A stretch of DNA of 59,702 bases from Phycisphaerae bacterium. Its GTDB lineage: Bacteria > Planctomycetota > Phycisphaerae > Phycisphaerales > SM1A02. Where the stretch lies: NCBI GenBank assembly GCA_016795065.1, contig JAEUIU010000057.1:1-59702 (forward strand), in the 5' to 3' direction. A program made the translations under genes and the position numbers. Below are positions 18,286 through 28,224 of this stretch, one piece after another. A model generated the notes under the pieces. It made no database searches and had not been told where the DNA came from. It saw only the letters and a program-made list of their open reading frames with translations. Position 1 is the first letter of the stretch. Each line of letters opens with the position of its first letter.

Positions 18286-20997
18286 TTACAGGTTGGACGG
18301 CGGCATCGTACTGCGGCGGTCGACATCCGCAATGTCCGCAACGACCTCAATGGTGGGCCGAGGCTGCCCCCCAGCTTGAGTACTGACGACCGAAGGCCCG
18401 CTCCGCTCCGGCATGAAACCCACGGGAATACGAACCGTGAAGGAGCTCCCCTGCCCCGGTACGGATTGGACCGTGAGTTGGCCGCCCAATAGTTCGGTGA
18501 GGCGGCGTGAGATTCGAAGGCCAAGCCCCGTCCCGCCGAAGCGTCGTGACGTGGTCGCGTCGGCCTGCTCAAACGGACCGAAAACCCGCTCAAGCTGGTC
18601 TCCGCTCATGCCAATGCCAGTGTCGATCACCCGAATGACGATCTCTCCCTGCCCTAATGCCTGACCCGCGCCGTCGCCCCGAGGCACCACATTCGCCTCG
18701 ACCACGACGCTTCCCGTCTCGGTGAACTTGATGGCATTGCCCACCAGGTTGACCAACACTTGCCGGAGCCTGATCGGATCGGTCAGAACCTGACGACGGT
18801 CCACCGCGTCCCCCACCGTCGAAAGCAGCAAGCCCTTGGAGCGAGCTCCGGGGCCCAAGAGACTGAGGACTTCTGCCACCACACCACCGACGTTCGTCGG
18901 CAAGTGCTCGATGACCATCTTCCCGGCATCGATCTTGGACAGATCGAGGATGTCGTTGATGAGAGCGAGGAGATGGCGGGCGTTGTTGCGGATCGTCTCG
19001 GCAGCCGAACGGATGCGGGTCGGGTCCTTCTGGATCTCGCCATCGGTCGAAAGGAGCTCGGCGTAGCCCAAGATGGCGGTCATCGGCGTGCGAATCTCGT
19101 GGCTCATGCTGGCCAGGAACTCGCTCTTGGCCCGGTTGCCGCGCTCGGCCGCCTCGCGGGCCCGACGCAGCTCTTCCTCTCGCTCGACCTCCGCTGTCAC
19201 ATCCCGCACCGTCCCGATCAGGCCGAGCACCGAACTGCCATCGGCGCTGAGAACCGGGCGGCCGCGAGCCGACACATGTCGCACGCCTTTGGGCGCCTCG
19301 CGAAGTTGCAACACCACCTCATAGGGAACGCGTTCAGTCACAGCGCGGCGCACCGCCGCGTCAAGCCGCTGGGCTGAGGCAGGTTCGTAGGTGTTGAGAA
19401 TGCCTGCGTAGTCAGGGGCGGGAAGGGTCTCGTCGGCTCCGAAGAGGCGGTAGACCTCGCGCGACCAGGTCACCTCGCCGGAGGCGACGTCATACGACCA
19501 GCTTCCGACCCGCGCGGCGGATTCCGAGTCATCCAACAACTCGCGGGCCCGCCGGGCCGACTGCTGGGCGGACTTGAGTGCGCTGATGTCTTCGACGAGG
19601 ACGAGAACCCCGGCCGTCGGCAAGCTGACATCCGACCAAGGGAGCATCTCCCACCGAAGCCAACGCTCCTTCCCCGTCGCGTCCATCACGTGATCGTCAC
19701 CTCGCCTCTGAGGCGTGCCAGCGAGAGCCGAGTGGCATGCCCGCTCCCAGTGACTCCATGGCCCCGGGAGCAGCTCACGCAGGTTCGCCCCGTCCTGACC
19801 CACGTCATGAGCAGCCTCCGGCCCGCCGACAGCCTTGTTCCAGTGGCGCGACACGCGCAAGCAGCGGAGCTGACGATCACACATCGCCAGCGCCACCGGG
19901 GCGTGTTCGATCAAGGCGACGAGGGTTGCTTCGCTGAGGGCAAGCCTGTCCCGCTGACTGGACTGTTCGGTGACGTCCAAGGCCGTCCCGACGATGCGGA
20001 CAATCCGCCCGCTCTCATCGCGCGTCGTCGTCGCGGTGAGCGCAATCATGCGGAGTCGCCCGTCTGGCGGCGTCACCGGCACGGTCATGGCCACGTCTTG
20101 CCCGCGGGCAAACGACTCGGTCACGGTCGCGGCGACGGCCTCGTAGCGTTGGGCGTCGACCCAAGATCGCGCCGATGCAAGGGTGTGGGTCGCGGTCGGC
20201 TCAAGTCCGAGCATCTCCGCCAGCAACTCGGAGAAGACGACCCGATCCTCGGCGACAACATACTCCCAGACCCCGATCCGACCTGCCCGTTGGGCCAGGC
20301 GCATCCGTTCGGACTGCTCCTGAAGCTCATCGTGAAGGGCGATGACGTTCGACACGTCGCGGTTTCGAAGCACGAATCCGTCCGGACGGCCCATCTCATC
20401 GACCAGGGCGAAGATGCCCACCTCAACCCAGGACATCGTGCCGTTCTTGTGTCGCGCGCGATAGGTCATCGATGCCCCCTCATGGCGGGTGATGCATCGA
20501 GAGCGGACCTTGCAGCAGCGTTCGAAATCGTCGGGGTGAACGCGCTGTGACCAGTCGGTCGTCCGAAGGTCCTCGGGTGTCCAGCCCATCCACTTGGTGA
20601 ACGACTCCGAGAGCCACACGGGATTGCCGCTGTTGTCGAGATAGGCCAGCAGGTCGCCGCCCTGATCAAAAAGGGCCTGTTGGACCCGCTTGGCACGATG
20701 CATCTCGCGAATCGCTTCCCGATGCGTGCGGAGCAGATACAACAGCACGGGGATCAGCAGCACCAGCATGGTCGCAAGGGCCGCAACCCGAGCCACTGTC
20801 TCCGGCAAACCCAAGAGGCGAGCGAACCCCCAGCCAAGGAGTTCCACGATGACCACCGAGCCGACCACCAACAGGACCGTGGCAAGGATGGCATCGCTGG
20901 CCCGAAGCGGCTTGTCGGCGGGACCTGTGGTCGTAGGCGTCGTCACGACGACAGGTTGTAACACGCCGACCGGTTGACCCGCATGCCTGCCCTTCAA
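18286..20997 (-). CDS. Multi-PAS membrane sensor histidine kinase
   Basis: About 903 residues. Two transmembrane helices (AILATVLLVVGSVVIVELLG and VAALATMLVLLIPVLLYLL) are followed by four PAS-like domains, with the third near VALIEHAPVALAMCDRQLRC. Then come the HisKA H-box EFLASMSHEIRTPMTAILGY (His near residue 640) and an HATPase_c with N-box VLVNLVGNAIKFTETG, G1 VIDTGIGMSG and G2 GGTGLGLRISR. All catalytic boxes are intact, unlike the sensor at 12291-15047. There is no fused receiver, so it needs a separate response regulator; the receiver protein at 22659-23198 is in the same gene set. The start is uncertain (TTG at 20997; GTG at 20964 possible). Confidence 0.9.
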   Translation of the reverse strand: MKGRHAGQPVGVLQPVVVTTPTTTGPADKPLRASDAILATVLLVVGSVVIVELLGWGFARLLGLPETVARVAALATMLVLLIPVLLYLLRTHREAIREMHRAKRVQQALFDQGGDLLAYLDNSGNPVWLSESFTKWMGWTPEDLRTTDWSQRVHPDDFERCCKVRSRCITRHEGASMTYRARHKNGTMSWVEVGIFALVDEMGRPDGFVLRNRDVSNVIALHDELQEQSERMRLAQRAGRIGVWEYVVAEDRVVFSELLAEMLGLEPTATHTLASARSWVDAQRYEAVAATVTESFARGQDVAMTVPVTPPDGRLRMIALTATTTRDESGRIVRIVGTALDVTEQSSQRDRLALSEATLVALIEHAPVALAMCDRQLRCLRVSRHWNKAVGGPEAAHDVGQDGANLRELLPGPWSHWERACHSALAGTPQRRGDDHVMDATGKERWLRWEMLPWSDVSLPTAGVLVLVEDISALKSAQQSARRARELLDDSESAARVGSWSYDVASGEVTWSREVYRLFGADETLPAPDYAGILNTYEPASAQRLDAAVRRAVTERVPYEVVLQLREAPKGVRHVSARGRPVLSADGSSVLGLIGTVRDVTAEVEREEELRRAREAAERGNRAKSEFLASMSHEIRTPMTAILGYAELLSTDGEIQKDPTRIRSAAETIRNNARHLLALINDILDLSKIDAGKMVIEHLPTNVGGVVAEVLSLLGPGARSKGLLLSTVGDAVDRRQVLTDPIRLRQVLVNLVGNAIKFTETGSVVVEANVVPRGDGAGQALGQGEIVIRVIDTGIGMSGDQLERVFGPFEQADATTSRRFGGTGLGLRISRRLTELLGGQLTVQSVPGQGSSFTVRIPVGFMPERSGPSVVSTQAGGQPRPTIEVVADIADVDRRSTMPPSNL

Positions 20998-21018
20998 ACT
21001 CCGACCTTGCCTCGGGAT

Positions 21019-22662
21019 TCACGCCGCCAGTCGCGATGCACGTTCCTGCGCCTCATGCTCGGCGTGGAGGGCGTCATACTCATTGAAGTCGAGGGCGAGG
21101 AAGGGTCCGACAAGGTCGGGATCGAATTGCTTACCGGCACATGCCCGGATCTCGTCAAGGACTTGTTCGCGCGGCCGACCGGAGCGATAGGTCCGATTGG
21201 AGCCCATGGCGTCGAAGCTATCGGCAAGGGCGATGATCCGAGCAATCAGCGGAATCTGTTCGCCGCGCAAGCCATGCGGATAGCCGCGACCGTCCCAACG
21301 CTCGTGATGGGAGAGGACCCCGTCGAGCATCTCGCGGAACTGAGGGATGTCCTTCAGAATCCGCCAGCCGATCTCGGGATGCTGGCGAATCTGGGCGAAC
21401 TCGGTGTCATCGAGGCGACCGGGCTTTCGGAGGACCGCCTCGGCGACGCCGATCTTCCCGATGTCATGAACGAGCCCGGCGATGTGCACGACGCGAAGCC
21501 CGGCCTCATCAATCCCGATCGATCGAGCAAGCGCCTGCGAAAGGAGGGCGACGCGTTGGGAGTGGCCGCGCGTGTACGGGTCCTTCGCGTCGATCGCGGT
21601 GACCATCGCATCGAGCGTGCCGAGGAACATCGAATCGAGATCGCGATAGAGGCTCGCGTTCTCCAGGTGCATCCCAAGGTGGGCCGCGGCCGCCTCGGCC
21701 AGTTTCACGTCGGCACTGCCGAGGTGGGCTTGAGCATCACTTGATGTGTCCACCGCCGAATGGCCCACAAGCAGGATGCCGTTGCTGCTGCGCTCACGAC
21801 GAATCGGACAGACCACGAGCGGACCATCGACGTTCAGGAAGGTGAGCGTGGGATGGCCTTGCGGGTAGATCCGCGAGGCTTCTGCGCCTTGTGCAACCAA
21901 CAGCCGCGTGGACAGGTCCAGGAGCACCGATCGGTCAACGGGAGGTGTACCGGCAACGAGCAGGCCATCCGGCTGGACGAAGCGATCCAGCGGTGACCGC
22001 ACGCGGACCGCCACCCAGGCAACCCCGATCGTGCGGACCAACTCGTCGCAGGTCATCGCGAGGAAGGCCGACGGCTCCTCGGAGACGGCGCCGCCGGCGA
22101 TCATGGTGTAGAGGAGATTGAGCTCCTCGTAGGTCGCTGCAAGCTGCTGGCCAACCGACGCCGAACAGCGGCTCTCGGCGGCCCGTTCCCGCTCGGACCG
22201 ATGGGCGAATCGCACCAGGGAGGCGATCCGATGAAGCTCACGCGGCTCGATCGGGTCGCGGGTGAGGATCATCTGCGAGAGCACGCCCGGATCGACGGCC
22301 GTCGATGAGGCGAGCCGACGAAGATCGTCTGAGAAGGCGAACTGAAGCGTCGGGAAGATCGCGACGCCGATGCCGTGCGGTCCCTCTTCCGGCAAGACGC
22401 TCGCGAACATGTACAGGCCGGCCAGCGGTTCGACCGTCGCTCCGGCGCCAGCGCTCATGAGTCCCGGTACGAAGACCCGAAGGAGATGCTGGAAGGGCGT
22501 CGAGTGGAGGAAGGCGTTGGTGAGCAGATCGCGTTCGCCTGAATCCGCCGAATGCACAACACCCCGGTCATCGCACTCGATCCAGATGCCGCCGAGCGAG
22601 CGGACCTCGTCGGCGAGCGAGTGACGGCGGGGATCGGCGCGGAAGCGCACCGGGAGCGTCAT
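21019..22662 (-). CDS. GAF and HD-GYP domain cyclic-di-GMP phosphodiesterase
   Basis: 547 residues. An N-terminal sensory region of unclear fold is followed by a GAF-like region (about 170-345) and a C-terminal HD-GYP domain (about 350-535). The HD pair is in AGLVHDIGKIGV, an RGHSQRV helix comes before it, and the GYP loop reads HHERWDGRGYPHGL with RIIALADSFDAM after it. These are the ligands and motifs of active HD-GYP enzymes, which break down c-di-GMP. The start ATG overlaps the stop of the upstream response regulator (ATGA), so the two are translationally coupled. The pilus genes upstream suggest control of pilus function by c-di-GMP. Confidence 0.92.
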   Translation of the reverse strand: MTLPVRFRADPRRHSLADEVRSLGGIWIECDDRGVVHSADSGERDLLTNAFLHSTPFQHLLRVFVPGLMSAGAGATVEPLAGLYMFASVLPEEGPHGIGVAIFPTLQFAFSDDLRRLASSTAVDPGVLSQMILTRDPIEPRELHRIASLVRFAHRSERERAAESRCSASVGQQLAATYEELNLLYTMIAGGAVSEEPSAFLAMTCDELVRTIGVAWVAVRVRSPLDRFVQPDGLLVAGTPPVDRSVLLDLSTRLLVAQGAEASRIYPQGHPTLTFLNVDGPLVVCPIRRERSSNGILLVGHSAVDTSSDAQAHLGSADVKLAEAAAAHLGMHLENASLYRDLDSMFLGTLDAMVTAIDAKDPYTRGHSQRVALLSQALARSIGIDEAGLRVVHIAGLVHDIGKIGVAEAVLRKPGRLDDTEFAQIRQHPEIGWRILKDIPQFREMLDGVLSHHERWDGRGYPHGLRGEQIPLIARIIALADSFDAMGSNRTYRSGRPREQVLDEIRACAGKQFDPDLVGPFLALDFNEYDALHAEHEAQERASRLAA

Positions 22663-23198
22663 GCCGCCTCCCCAGAAGAAACGGCGGGCGACGCATTCAG
22701 CAGCCGCTCCAACTCCTCCGCAAGATGCCGCGGGCTAAAAGGCTTGCGGAGCATTCCCTTCACGTTCGGCGTGGCGTTCTCGATCACATCGTCGGCCTGG
22801 CCGGTCAGGAAGAGGATCGGAATGCCGGCCAGTCGGGGATCCGCAAAGAGCCACTCGGCGAACTCGAGTCCCGAGGTGCCGGGCATGTTCACGTCGGAGA
22901 GTATCACCTTGGGCAGCCCTGTCCCAAGCTCGCCTAACTCCTGAAGCAGCGAGAATGCCTGTTGGGCGTTCTCGGCTGCGACGACGCGATGACCCTGGCG
23001 CTCCAGGAGCGACGAGATGACCAGCACGATGTAGGGCTCGTCGTCCACGACGAGGACCTCGGCACGTCGTGGCGCATCTGCTCCGAAGAGCGGCGCGCCT
23101 GGGGCGAGGATTGGCGCGGGCGCCATTGGTCGAACCTGACCCACCTTGGGCACCTGACCGGGCTCCGGCACGACAGGATGGTGTGGTGATCTAGACAT
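22659..23198 (-). CDS. Response regulator receiver protein
   Basis: About 179 residues from the ATG at 23198. A proline-rich N-terminal tail of about 45 residues is followed by a single receiver domain: acidic pair in VLVVDDEPY, phospho-accepting Asp in ILSDVNMPG, Thr in FLTGQAD, and Lys in LRKPFSP. There is no output domain, so it acts through a partner. Its stop overlaps the HD-GYP start; the PAS histidine kinase is further down the same operon and could be the phosphate donor. Confidence 0.9.
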   Translation of the reverse strand: MSRSPHHPVVPEPGQVPKVGQVRPMAPAPILAPGAPLFGADAPRRAEVLVVDDEPYIVLVISSLLERQGHRVVAAENAQQAFSLLQELGELGTGLPKVILSDVNMPGTSGLEFAEWLFADPRLAGIPILFLTGQADDVIENATPNVKGMLRKPFSPRHLAEELERLLNASPAVSSGEAA

Positions 23199-23385
23199 CG
23201 ATCCGCTATACGACTCACGGAGAGGCTCGCCACATCCGTGCGGACGAGCTTGGGTCCCCACCACCCCCAAACAGGTTGTCCACCATCAAGATCGGGTGCG
23301 CACCGAACCCGCATGAGCGGAGTCCCAAATGGACTGCCATTCTGGGGAGCATCCCGGTTCATCGCCGGTGGCGGCAGTCATCCGG

Positions 23386-24489
23386 TCATGAGTCGCCGGC
23401 GAGCGACATCAGAAGCTCGGGCTCTTGCCCCGATTCCTGGGCGACCTTCGAAGCCTTCTGGAACCACTCGCGGGCGAGCGGCTCGTTGCCGTTGCGCTCC
23501 TCGACCAGGCCGAGGAAGACGTAGCCTTCATAGCGATGCGGGGCGACGCGCAGAAGTCGCTGGCCGCAGGTCTGGACGCGTGATAGGTCGTCCAACTCCC
23601 ACGCCACCGCGGCGAGATCGATCCAGCCTTCGGCGTCCTCGGCGTGATCGCGGGTGATCTCGGAAAAGACGATGCGGGCGTCGCTGGTCCGGCCGAGCAT
23701 GGCGAGGCAGCGGCCCTCGGTTCGCATGAGTTCCATCGTTCGGCCGCCCGGCAGCTCGCGCTGCATGCGACGCACCGTGTCAAGACACGCACTCCACTGC
23801 TCGCTCTCGTACTGGGCCCGAGAGAGGTTGTCGAGGACCATCGGCAGCGTCGGATCGATCAGAAGCGCCCGGTTGAAATGCTGGGCGGCGATCGTCGGCT
23901 CCTCGCGCAACATCGCAACTTGCCCGAGCAACTGGTGCATCGGGGCGTTGTTCTCGAAGTAGGCGAGCTTCGGTTCGAGTTCCTGCTGGGCCTCGTCGTA
24001 CCGCTCCATCGTGACCAGCACTTCGGCCGCGGCCAGGACGTAGGAGACCTTGGTCGGGTCGCTCTCGGCCGCCTTCCGGTAGGCAGCGACCGACTTCTCC
24101 GACTGGGACCATCGCTCGTGGACAATCCCCTGGAAGTAGTACGCGTCGGCGCAGTCGGCCTTCACCTCGATTGCCCGACCGAAATCGTTGAGAGCCTGCT
24201 CTAGCCGCCCCCGCTCAAGGCTGATGCGGCCGCGAAGGACCCAGTAGCGCGCGTCGTTGGGCGTGCGGTAGATCGCCTCGTCGACTTCCTTCATCGCCTT
24301 GTCGAACTGGCCGCACTCGAAACTCTGGCGGGCCTGGTCGAAGACGATCACGCTGGTGGCGCGATGCATGCGATCCTGGGCAGCGGCGCGGGCTTCCTGC
24401 CCAGCCTTGGTCGGCCCGCCGCAGCCGGTGAGGAGAACGGCGGCGGTCGCGATGGATGCGAACGTGCGAAGCGTGGCGTTGGTGCGCAT
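23386..24489 (-). CDS. TPR-repeat lipoprotein
   Basis: 367 residues with a lipoprotein signal peptide (TAAVLLTGCGG, Cys23) and about eight tetratricopeptide repeats across residues 45-360, for example ARYWVLRGRISLERGRLEQA and GYVFLGLVEERNGNEPLARE. It lies just downstream of the secretin, where type IV pilus and Tad systems often encode a TPR lipoprotein (PilF/PilW or TadD type) needed for secretin assembly. That role is inferred from position and architecture. Confidence 0.85.
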   Translation of the reverse strand: MRTNATLRTFASIATAAVLLTGCGGPTKAGQEARAAAQDRMHRATSVIVFDQARQSFECGQFDKAMKEVDEAIYRTPNDARYWVLRGRISLERGRLEQALNDFGRAIEVKADCADAYYFQGIVHERWSQSEKSVAAYRKAAESDPTKVSYVLAAAEVLVTMERYDEAQQELEPKLAYFENNAPMHQLLGQVAMLREEPTIAAQHFNRALLIDPTLPMVLDNLSRAQYESEQWSACLDTVRRMQRELPGGRTMELMRTEGRCLAMLGRTSDARIVFSEITRDHAEDAEGWIDLAAVAWELDDLSRVQTCGQRLLRVAPHRYEGYVFLGLVEERNGNEPLAREWFQKASKVAQESGQEPELLMSLAGDS

Positions 24490-24557
24490 GGGGGTCCTGT
24501 TCTTCGGTTGAAGCCCTCGCCCGACGATTGCGTCGGGCGAGGGCGAATCTCACGTGA

Positions 24558-27110
24558 TCACTTCTCGTTGCCGGCCGGGAACTCGAGGTTCATCGGATCG
24601 ACTTCGCTCGATTCGCCGACCTCGGCGATCTCGGCCGGGTTCGGTTCGATGGTCACCGCCGAGCGGGTCACGGCGTTGTTGGTGGGCAGGTTGACGAAGG
24701 CCCGAAGGCCAACCACCGAGAGCTGCGGCATGCCGAAGCGCGAGAAGCCGTACTGCTTCTCGATCATGGCCAGAAGCGACCATTCCTGGACGATAGGGCT
24801 GACCGAGGTCTCGGGCGTTGCGAGCGGGAGACTCAGGATCGGCTGCTGGGTGACGGCCGCAAACTGGGCCTCATCGATCGCCGGCAGGGCCTCATAGCCT
24901 TCGCACTCCGGATCGAGCGACGGATCTCCGATGTCCGAAGGCATCGGCTCGGCCGGCGTGTTCAGGATGGAGGCAATGACTTCCGAGGTGCTGGGGTAGT
25001 AGACCTCGTCCTCGGTGGTCGGCGCCTGGGCGGTCTGGTCGGGGGTCGCCTCGTCCGAGGTGCCCTCGTTGAAGGTGCTCTCATCGCCGGAAACCGGTGT
25101 GGGCTCATAGCCCTCTTGGGTCTCTGCGTTGACGCCATCCTCGAATTGGGGATCGGTCGGAACCTCCGACGGGGTCGGGGTCATCTCGCTCTCGTACACC
25201 GTCGACTCCTCGACCGACGCGGTGGCGTTCGAAGCCGCATCGTTCTGAGCCATCGGCTGCATGAGCGGATCGCTCATCGGCGGCTGCTGGGCGGCAGCGG
25301 CGGCGGCGAGTTCAGCCTGCTGGGCTTCCATCAGGTCGTTCCGCTTGCCCTGAATGCGGCGGTACATGTCGCGCTCGAAGACGCGGTTTGGCTTGGTCTT
25401 GTCGAGCTGCTCGCGGAGACGCATCATCTCAGGCTGGTTCTTATTGATGCGGAGCGAGTTCTCGGTGTGGTAGAGCGCCTTCGCGGTGTCGCCCTTGGCG
25501 AGCGCCTCGAACGCCTGCTGGTTGTGGCTCGAGCTCATCGCCTCGCGGCTGAATGGCAAGAGCGACTCGCGAGCGCCGACGCGGACGGCCTCGGCGAACT
25601 CGTTGGCCTCGTGACCCTGCTTGTCGATCAGCGAATCGTGCATGATCGTCGGGGTGATGAGGAAGATGATCTCGTTGCGCTCGAGCTTGTCGTCCTGGCC
25701 CTTGAAGGCATTGCCCAGGATCGGCACGTCACCGAGGAGCGGCACCTGACGACGCGAGATCGTGGTCTTCTCCTGGAAGAGACCGCCGAGGACGAGCGTC
25801 TGGCCGTCCTTCACGCGCACGTTGGTGGTGACCTCGTTGGTCTTCTCGTCGGGGATGACCATGCCGCCGCCGGCATCGGTGGTGACCTGACGCAAGGTAG
25901 CTTCGGAGACGCTTGGGGCGAGCTCCATGCGGATCGAACCGTCCTTCGAGATGAAGGGGCGGAAGATCAGCTTGATGCCCGTATCGAGGTAGTTGACGGT
26001 CTGGGTCGCGGTCGTTTCGGTCTGCGTGGTCGAGATATAGCCGACCTTCTCGCCGACGAGGATGTGCGAACGCTGACGGTTGAGGGCCATGACCCGCGGA
26101 CGGGCCAGCACCATGGTGTCGGTGACTTCGTCGAGGACGCGGAGGAAGACCGCGACGTTCTCGCTGAGGACGCCGACCTTGAGGCCACCGGCCTGGCTGG
26201 TACGTCCGACGGTGGTCGAGCCGGCTGCAGCTCGGTTGTCGGCTGGCTGGAAGCCAAGGTCATCGGTCGCCTTGGTGCCCGGCGAATTGTTGCCGCCGAT
26301 GAGGTTGTTCACGGCAGCGAGCGGGTTGGCGAGGTCGCTGAAGTCGAGGTCGCCGATGACGCTGAAGTCAACACCGAAGGCGTTGTCTTCGTTCACGCGG
26401 GTCGAGACGATCGTGCTCTCGACCGAGACCTGCGTCGGGGGAGTGTCGATCTCGGCAAGGAAATCGGAGATCGCCTGGAGGTTCTCGGGATAGTCGTTCA
26501 CGACAAGCATCGCCTGGAAGGCCCACGAATCCTCCCCTGCGTTGCTCACGTCGGCCTGCACGCCCTTCTCGGTCTGACCAATGAAGGAGACCTTCCCGAC
26601 CTCGCTGATCAGCGGCTGGACGAACTCGTTGGCGTCCTTCGCACCGATGTACTCGAGGGTGAAGCGGCGACTCTCCTTCTTGCGGCGAGCCTGCTGCATC
26701 GCTTCCCAATCAGCGAGCGTGTAGACGTAGATGAAGTTCCCGACCTCCTCGAAGCGGAGGTCGTTGGCCTTGAGGATGACCTCGAGAGCCTCCTGCACCG
26801 TGACCTCAAAGAGATTCGCGGTGACCGTACCGCTCACGCCCTTGCCGGCGATGATGTTCTTCTGGCCCTGGATCGAGAGGAGCTGGAGAGCCTGGAGGAT
26901 GTCCGTATCCTGGAACTGGATCGTGAACGTCTCCTTGCCCGCGGCCTGGATCGACTTCTTTTCATCGCCGCTCGTCGCCGGTGGCGTCGAGGTGCTTCCG
27001 CCGCCAGCCTGGCCAAGGGCCGGCTGCACGAGCGCCAACGGCAGGATGAACATCACGCCGGGGAAGAGGAGGGGGAGGGCGTTCCGGTATGTACGGCGGT
27101 CATCGCTCAT
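24558..27110 (-). CDS. pilQ: Secretin (PilQ/GspD family) with long acidic C-terminal extension
   Basis: 850 residues, outer-membrane channel of a type IV pilus or type II secretion machine. After a signal peptide (about 1-33) there are an STN/N0-like domain (FTIQFQDTDILQALQLLSIQ) and N-domains to about residue 240. The secretin core ends with VPLLGDVPILGNAFK near residue 470. It contains LARPRVMALNRQRSHILVGE, the family's typical segment. After the core, about residue 500 onward, is an unusual tail of ~350 residues: a TPR-like helix pair (ALAKGDTAKALYHTENSLRI), then a long Pro/Glu/Thr/Ser-rich, probably disordered stretch. The gene order pilM-N-O-P-like-secretin supports PilQ. Confidence 0.92.
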   Translation of the reverse strand: MSDDRRTYRNALPLLFPGVMFILPLALVQPALGQAGGGSTSTPPATSGDEKKSIQAAGKETFTIQFQDTDILQALQLLSIQGQKNIIAGKGVSGTVTANLFEVTVQEALEVILKANDLRFEEVGNFIYVYTLADWEAMQQARRKKESRRFTLEYIGAKDANEFVQPLISEVGKVSFIGQTEKGVQADVSNAGEDSWAFQAMLVVNDYPENLQAISDFLAEIDTPPTQVSVESTIVSTRVNEDNAFGVDFSVIGDLDFSDLANPLAAVNNLIGGNNSPGTKATDDLGFQPADNRAAAGSTTVGRTSQAGGLKVGVLSENVAVFLRVLDEVTDTMVLARPRVMALNRQRSHILVGEKVGYISTTQTETTATQTVNYLDTGIKLIFRPFISKDGSIRMELAPSVSEATLRQVTTDAGGGMVIPDEKTNEVTTNVRVKDGQTLVLGGLFQEKTTISRRQVPLLGDVPILGNAFKGQDDKLERNEIIFLITPTIMHDSLIDKQGHEANEFAEAVRVGARESLLPFSREAMSSSHNQQAFEALAKGDTAKALYHTENSLRINKNQPEMMRLREQLDKTKPNRVFERDMYRRIQGKRNDLMEAQQAELAAAAAAQQPPMSDPLMQPMAQNDAASNATASVEESTVYESEMTPTPSEVPTDPQFEDGVNAETQEGYEPTPVSGDESTFNEGTSDEATPDQTAQAPTTEDEVYYPSTSEVIASILNTPAEPMPSDIGDPSLDPECEGYEALPAIDEAQFAAVTQQPILSLPLATPETSVSPIVQEWSLLAMIEKQYGFSRFGMPQLSVVGLRAFVNLPTNNAVTRSAVTIEPNPAEIAEVGESSEVDPMNLEFPAGNEK

Positions 27111-27190
27111 GTGCTGATCCCTAAAACGGGGCGAGGGGAACGGGCTGATGTCAGCGTCGGTATGACGATCGGGTGGGACGTCGAAACGGG

Positions 27191-27637
27191 TTATGGCACG
27201 TCCGACGAGGTTGCCCCATCGGAGTCTTCCGACATGTTTTCCTCGGTCGTTTCACCGGAGGACTTTCCCTCGCCCGCGCCGTCGGCAGGGTTGAAGGTCC
27301 GCTTCAGGTTCGGGTTGTGCGGCCTGTCCGATTGACGCGGGGTGTCGGAGGTCGACGACGTTGAAACTGCGAAGGGGTTTCTTGACGGGCTTCGTGGCAG
27401 CACCACGACATCGGGCTCCTGCGAGGTCGGCCACTCCTCGGGCTCGAAGCGATCGGCGAGTGTCGCCTCGTCCTCGGCAATGGCGGTGCGCGGGATGTTC
27501 GCGAGGATGCGCAAGCGGGCCCAGAGCAGGAGCCCCATCGGCTTCGCCCACAGGACGATCGCAACGCATCCGACGAACGCACCTGCCCGCACCTGTGGCG
27601 AGAGGAGCATCGAACGACGGCGAGGACGTCGGTTCAT
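27191..27637 (-). CDS. PilP-position single-span protein
   Basis: 148 residues with one N-terminal membrane helix (GAFVGCVAIVLWAKPMGLLLW) and a hydrophilic, proline/serine-rich periplasmic tail. It sits between PilO and the secretin, the place of pilP, and its start overlaps the pilO stop (ATGA). Sequence similarity to known PilP is not evident: no lipobox and no HQ-domain pattern. It may be a functional stand-in linking inner-membrane complex and secretin. Confidence 0.75.
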   Translation of the reverse strand: MNRRPRRRSMLLSPQVRAGAFVGCVAIVLWAKPMGLLLWARLRILANIPRTAIAEDEATLADRFEPEEWPTSQEPDVVVLPRSPSRNPFAVSTSSTSDTPRQSDRPHNPNLKRTFNPADGAGEGKSSGETTEENMSEDSDGATSSDVP

Positions 27638-28224
27638 CGCTCACTCCCTTCCGTGGGGGCTTCCGTGGCAGGTTCCGTGGCCGGCACCATGACGAGTTCG
27701 CTCGCCTGCGGTGCCGCCTCCTCCAGCGTGACGTCCAGCTTGAGTCGGTCGCTGGTGCCCTCGCGTTCAAGCGAGAACTCGCGCACCTTGAAGCCGGTGG
27801 CCAGATCGACGGAGTTCAGGATCGCTCGGATGTCCTCGAAATTGCCCGAGGCCTGAAGGCGACGCAAGCCATCGGCGATCGGCGTGAGATGCTGCGCGGC
27901 CGTGGGGTCGATGCGCAGCGGTGCGCCAGCGATCAGGGCGAGGCATCGGTCGCGTTCGACCATCAGCCGCTCGGCCGCCGTGCCGCTGCCCCGCAGGGAA
28001 CGGGCGGTGTTCTCCATCGCCGTGCGACGGGCGTCGAACCGCTCCGCTTCGGCAAGGGAAGGCCAGACGAAGGTAACGGCAATGGCCACCGTCGCCCCGA
28101 CGCCCAAGAGCATGGGAATCGATCGCTGCACCGACCAGGGAAGCCGGTCTCGGCGGTTGCCGGGGTCGGATATGGCTGGCGAAGGGATCGCACGCGGGTG
28201 CTTCCCGGGATCCGTGCTATTCAT
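27634..28224 (-). CDS. pilO: PilO-like pilus assembly protein
   Basis: 196 residues: short cytoplasmic N-terminus, one transmembrane helix (MLLGVGATVAIAVTFVWPSL), coiled-coil-like region (about 60-105), then a compact alpha/beta domain. This is the PilO/GspM layout. Its start overlaps the PilN stop by 8 bp and its stop overlaps the next start, as expected for a stoichiometric PilMNO complex. Assignment rests mainly on order and topology. Confidence 0.78.
   Translation of the reverse strand: MNSTDPGKHPRAIPSPAISDPGNRRDRLPWSVQRSIPMLLGVGATVAIAVTFVWPSLAEAERFDARRTAMENTARSLRGSGTAAERLMVERDRCLALIAGAPLRIDPTAAQHLTPIADGLRRLQASGNFEDIRAILNSVDLATGFKVREFSLEREGTSDRLKLDVTLEEAAPQASELVMVPATEPATEAPTEGSER

Noticed and set aside
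18286..20997. Hybrid kinase (kinase plus receiver) annotation for the PAS kinase
   Set aside because: The chain ends soon after the HATPase_c G2 box with a short unstructured tail; there is no receiver domain.
25116..27335. 739-codon plus-strand frame opposite the secretin
   Set aside because: Antisense to a clear secretin with conserved motifs; its Asp/Glu/Leu/Arg-rich pattern is usual for antisense frames.
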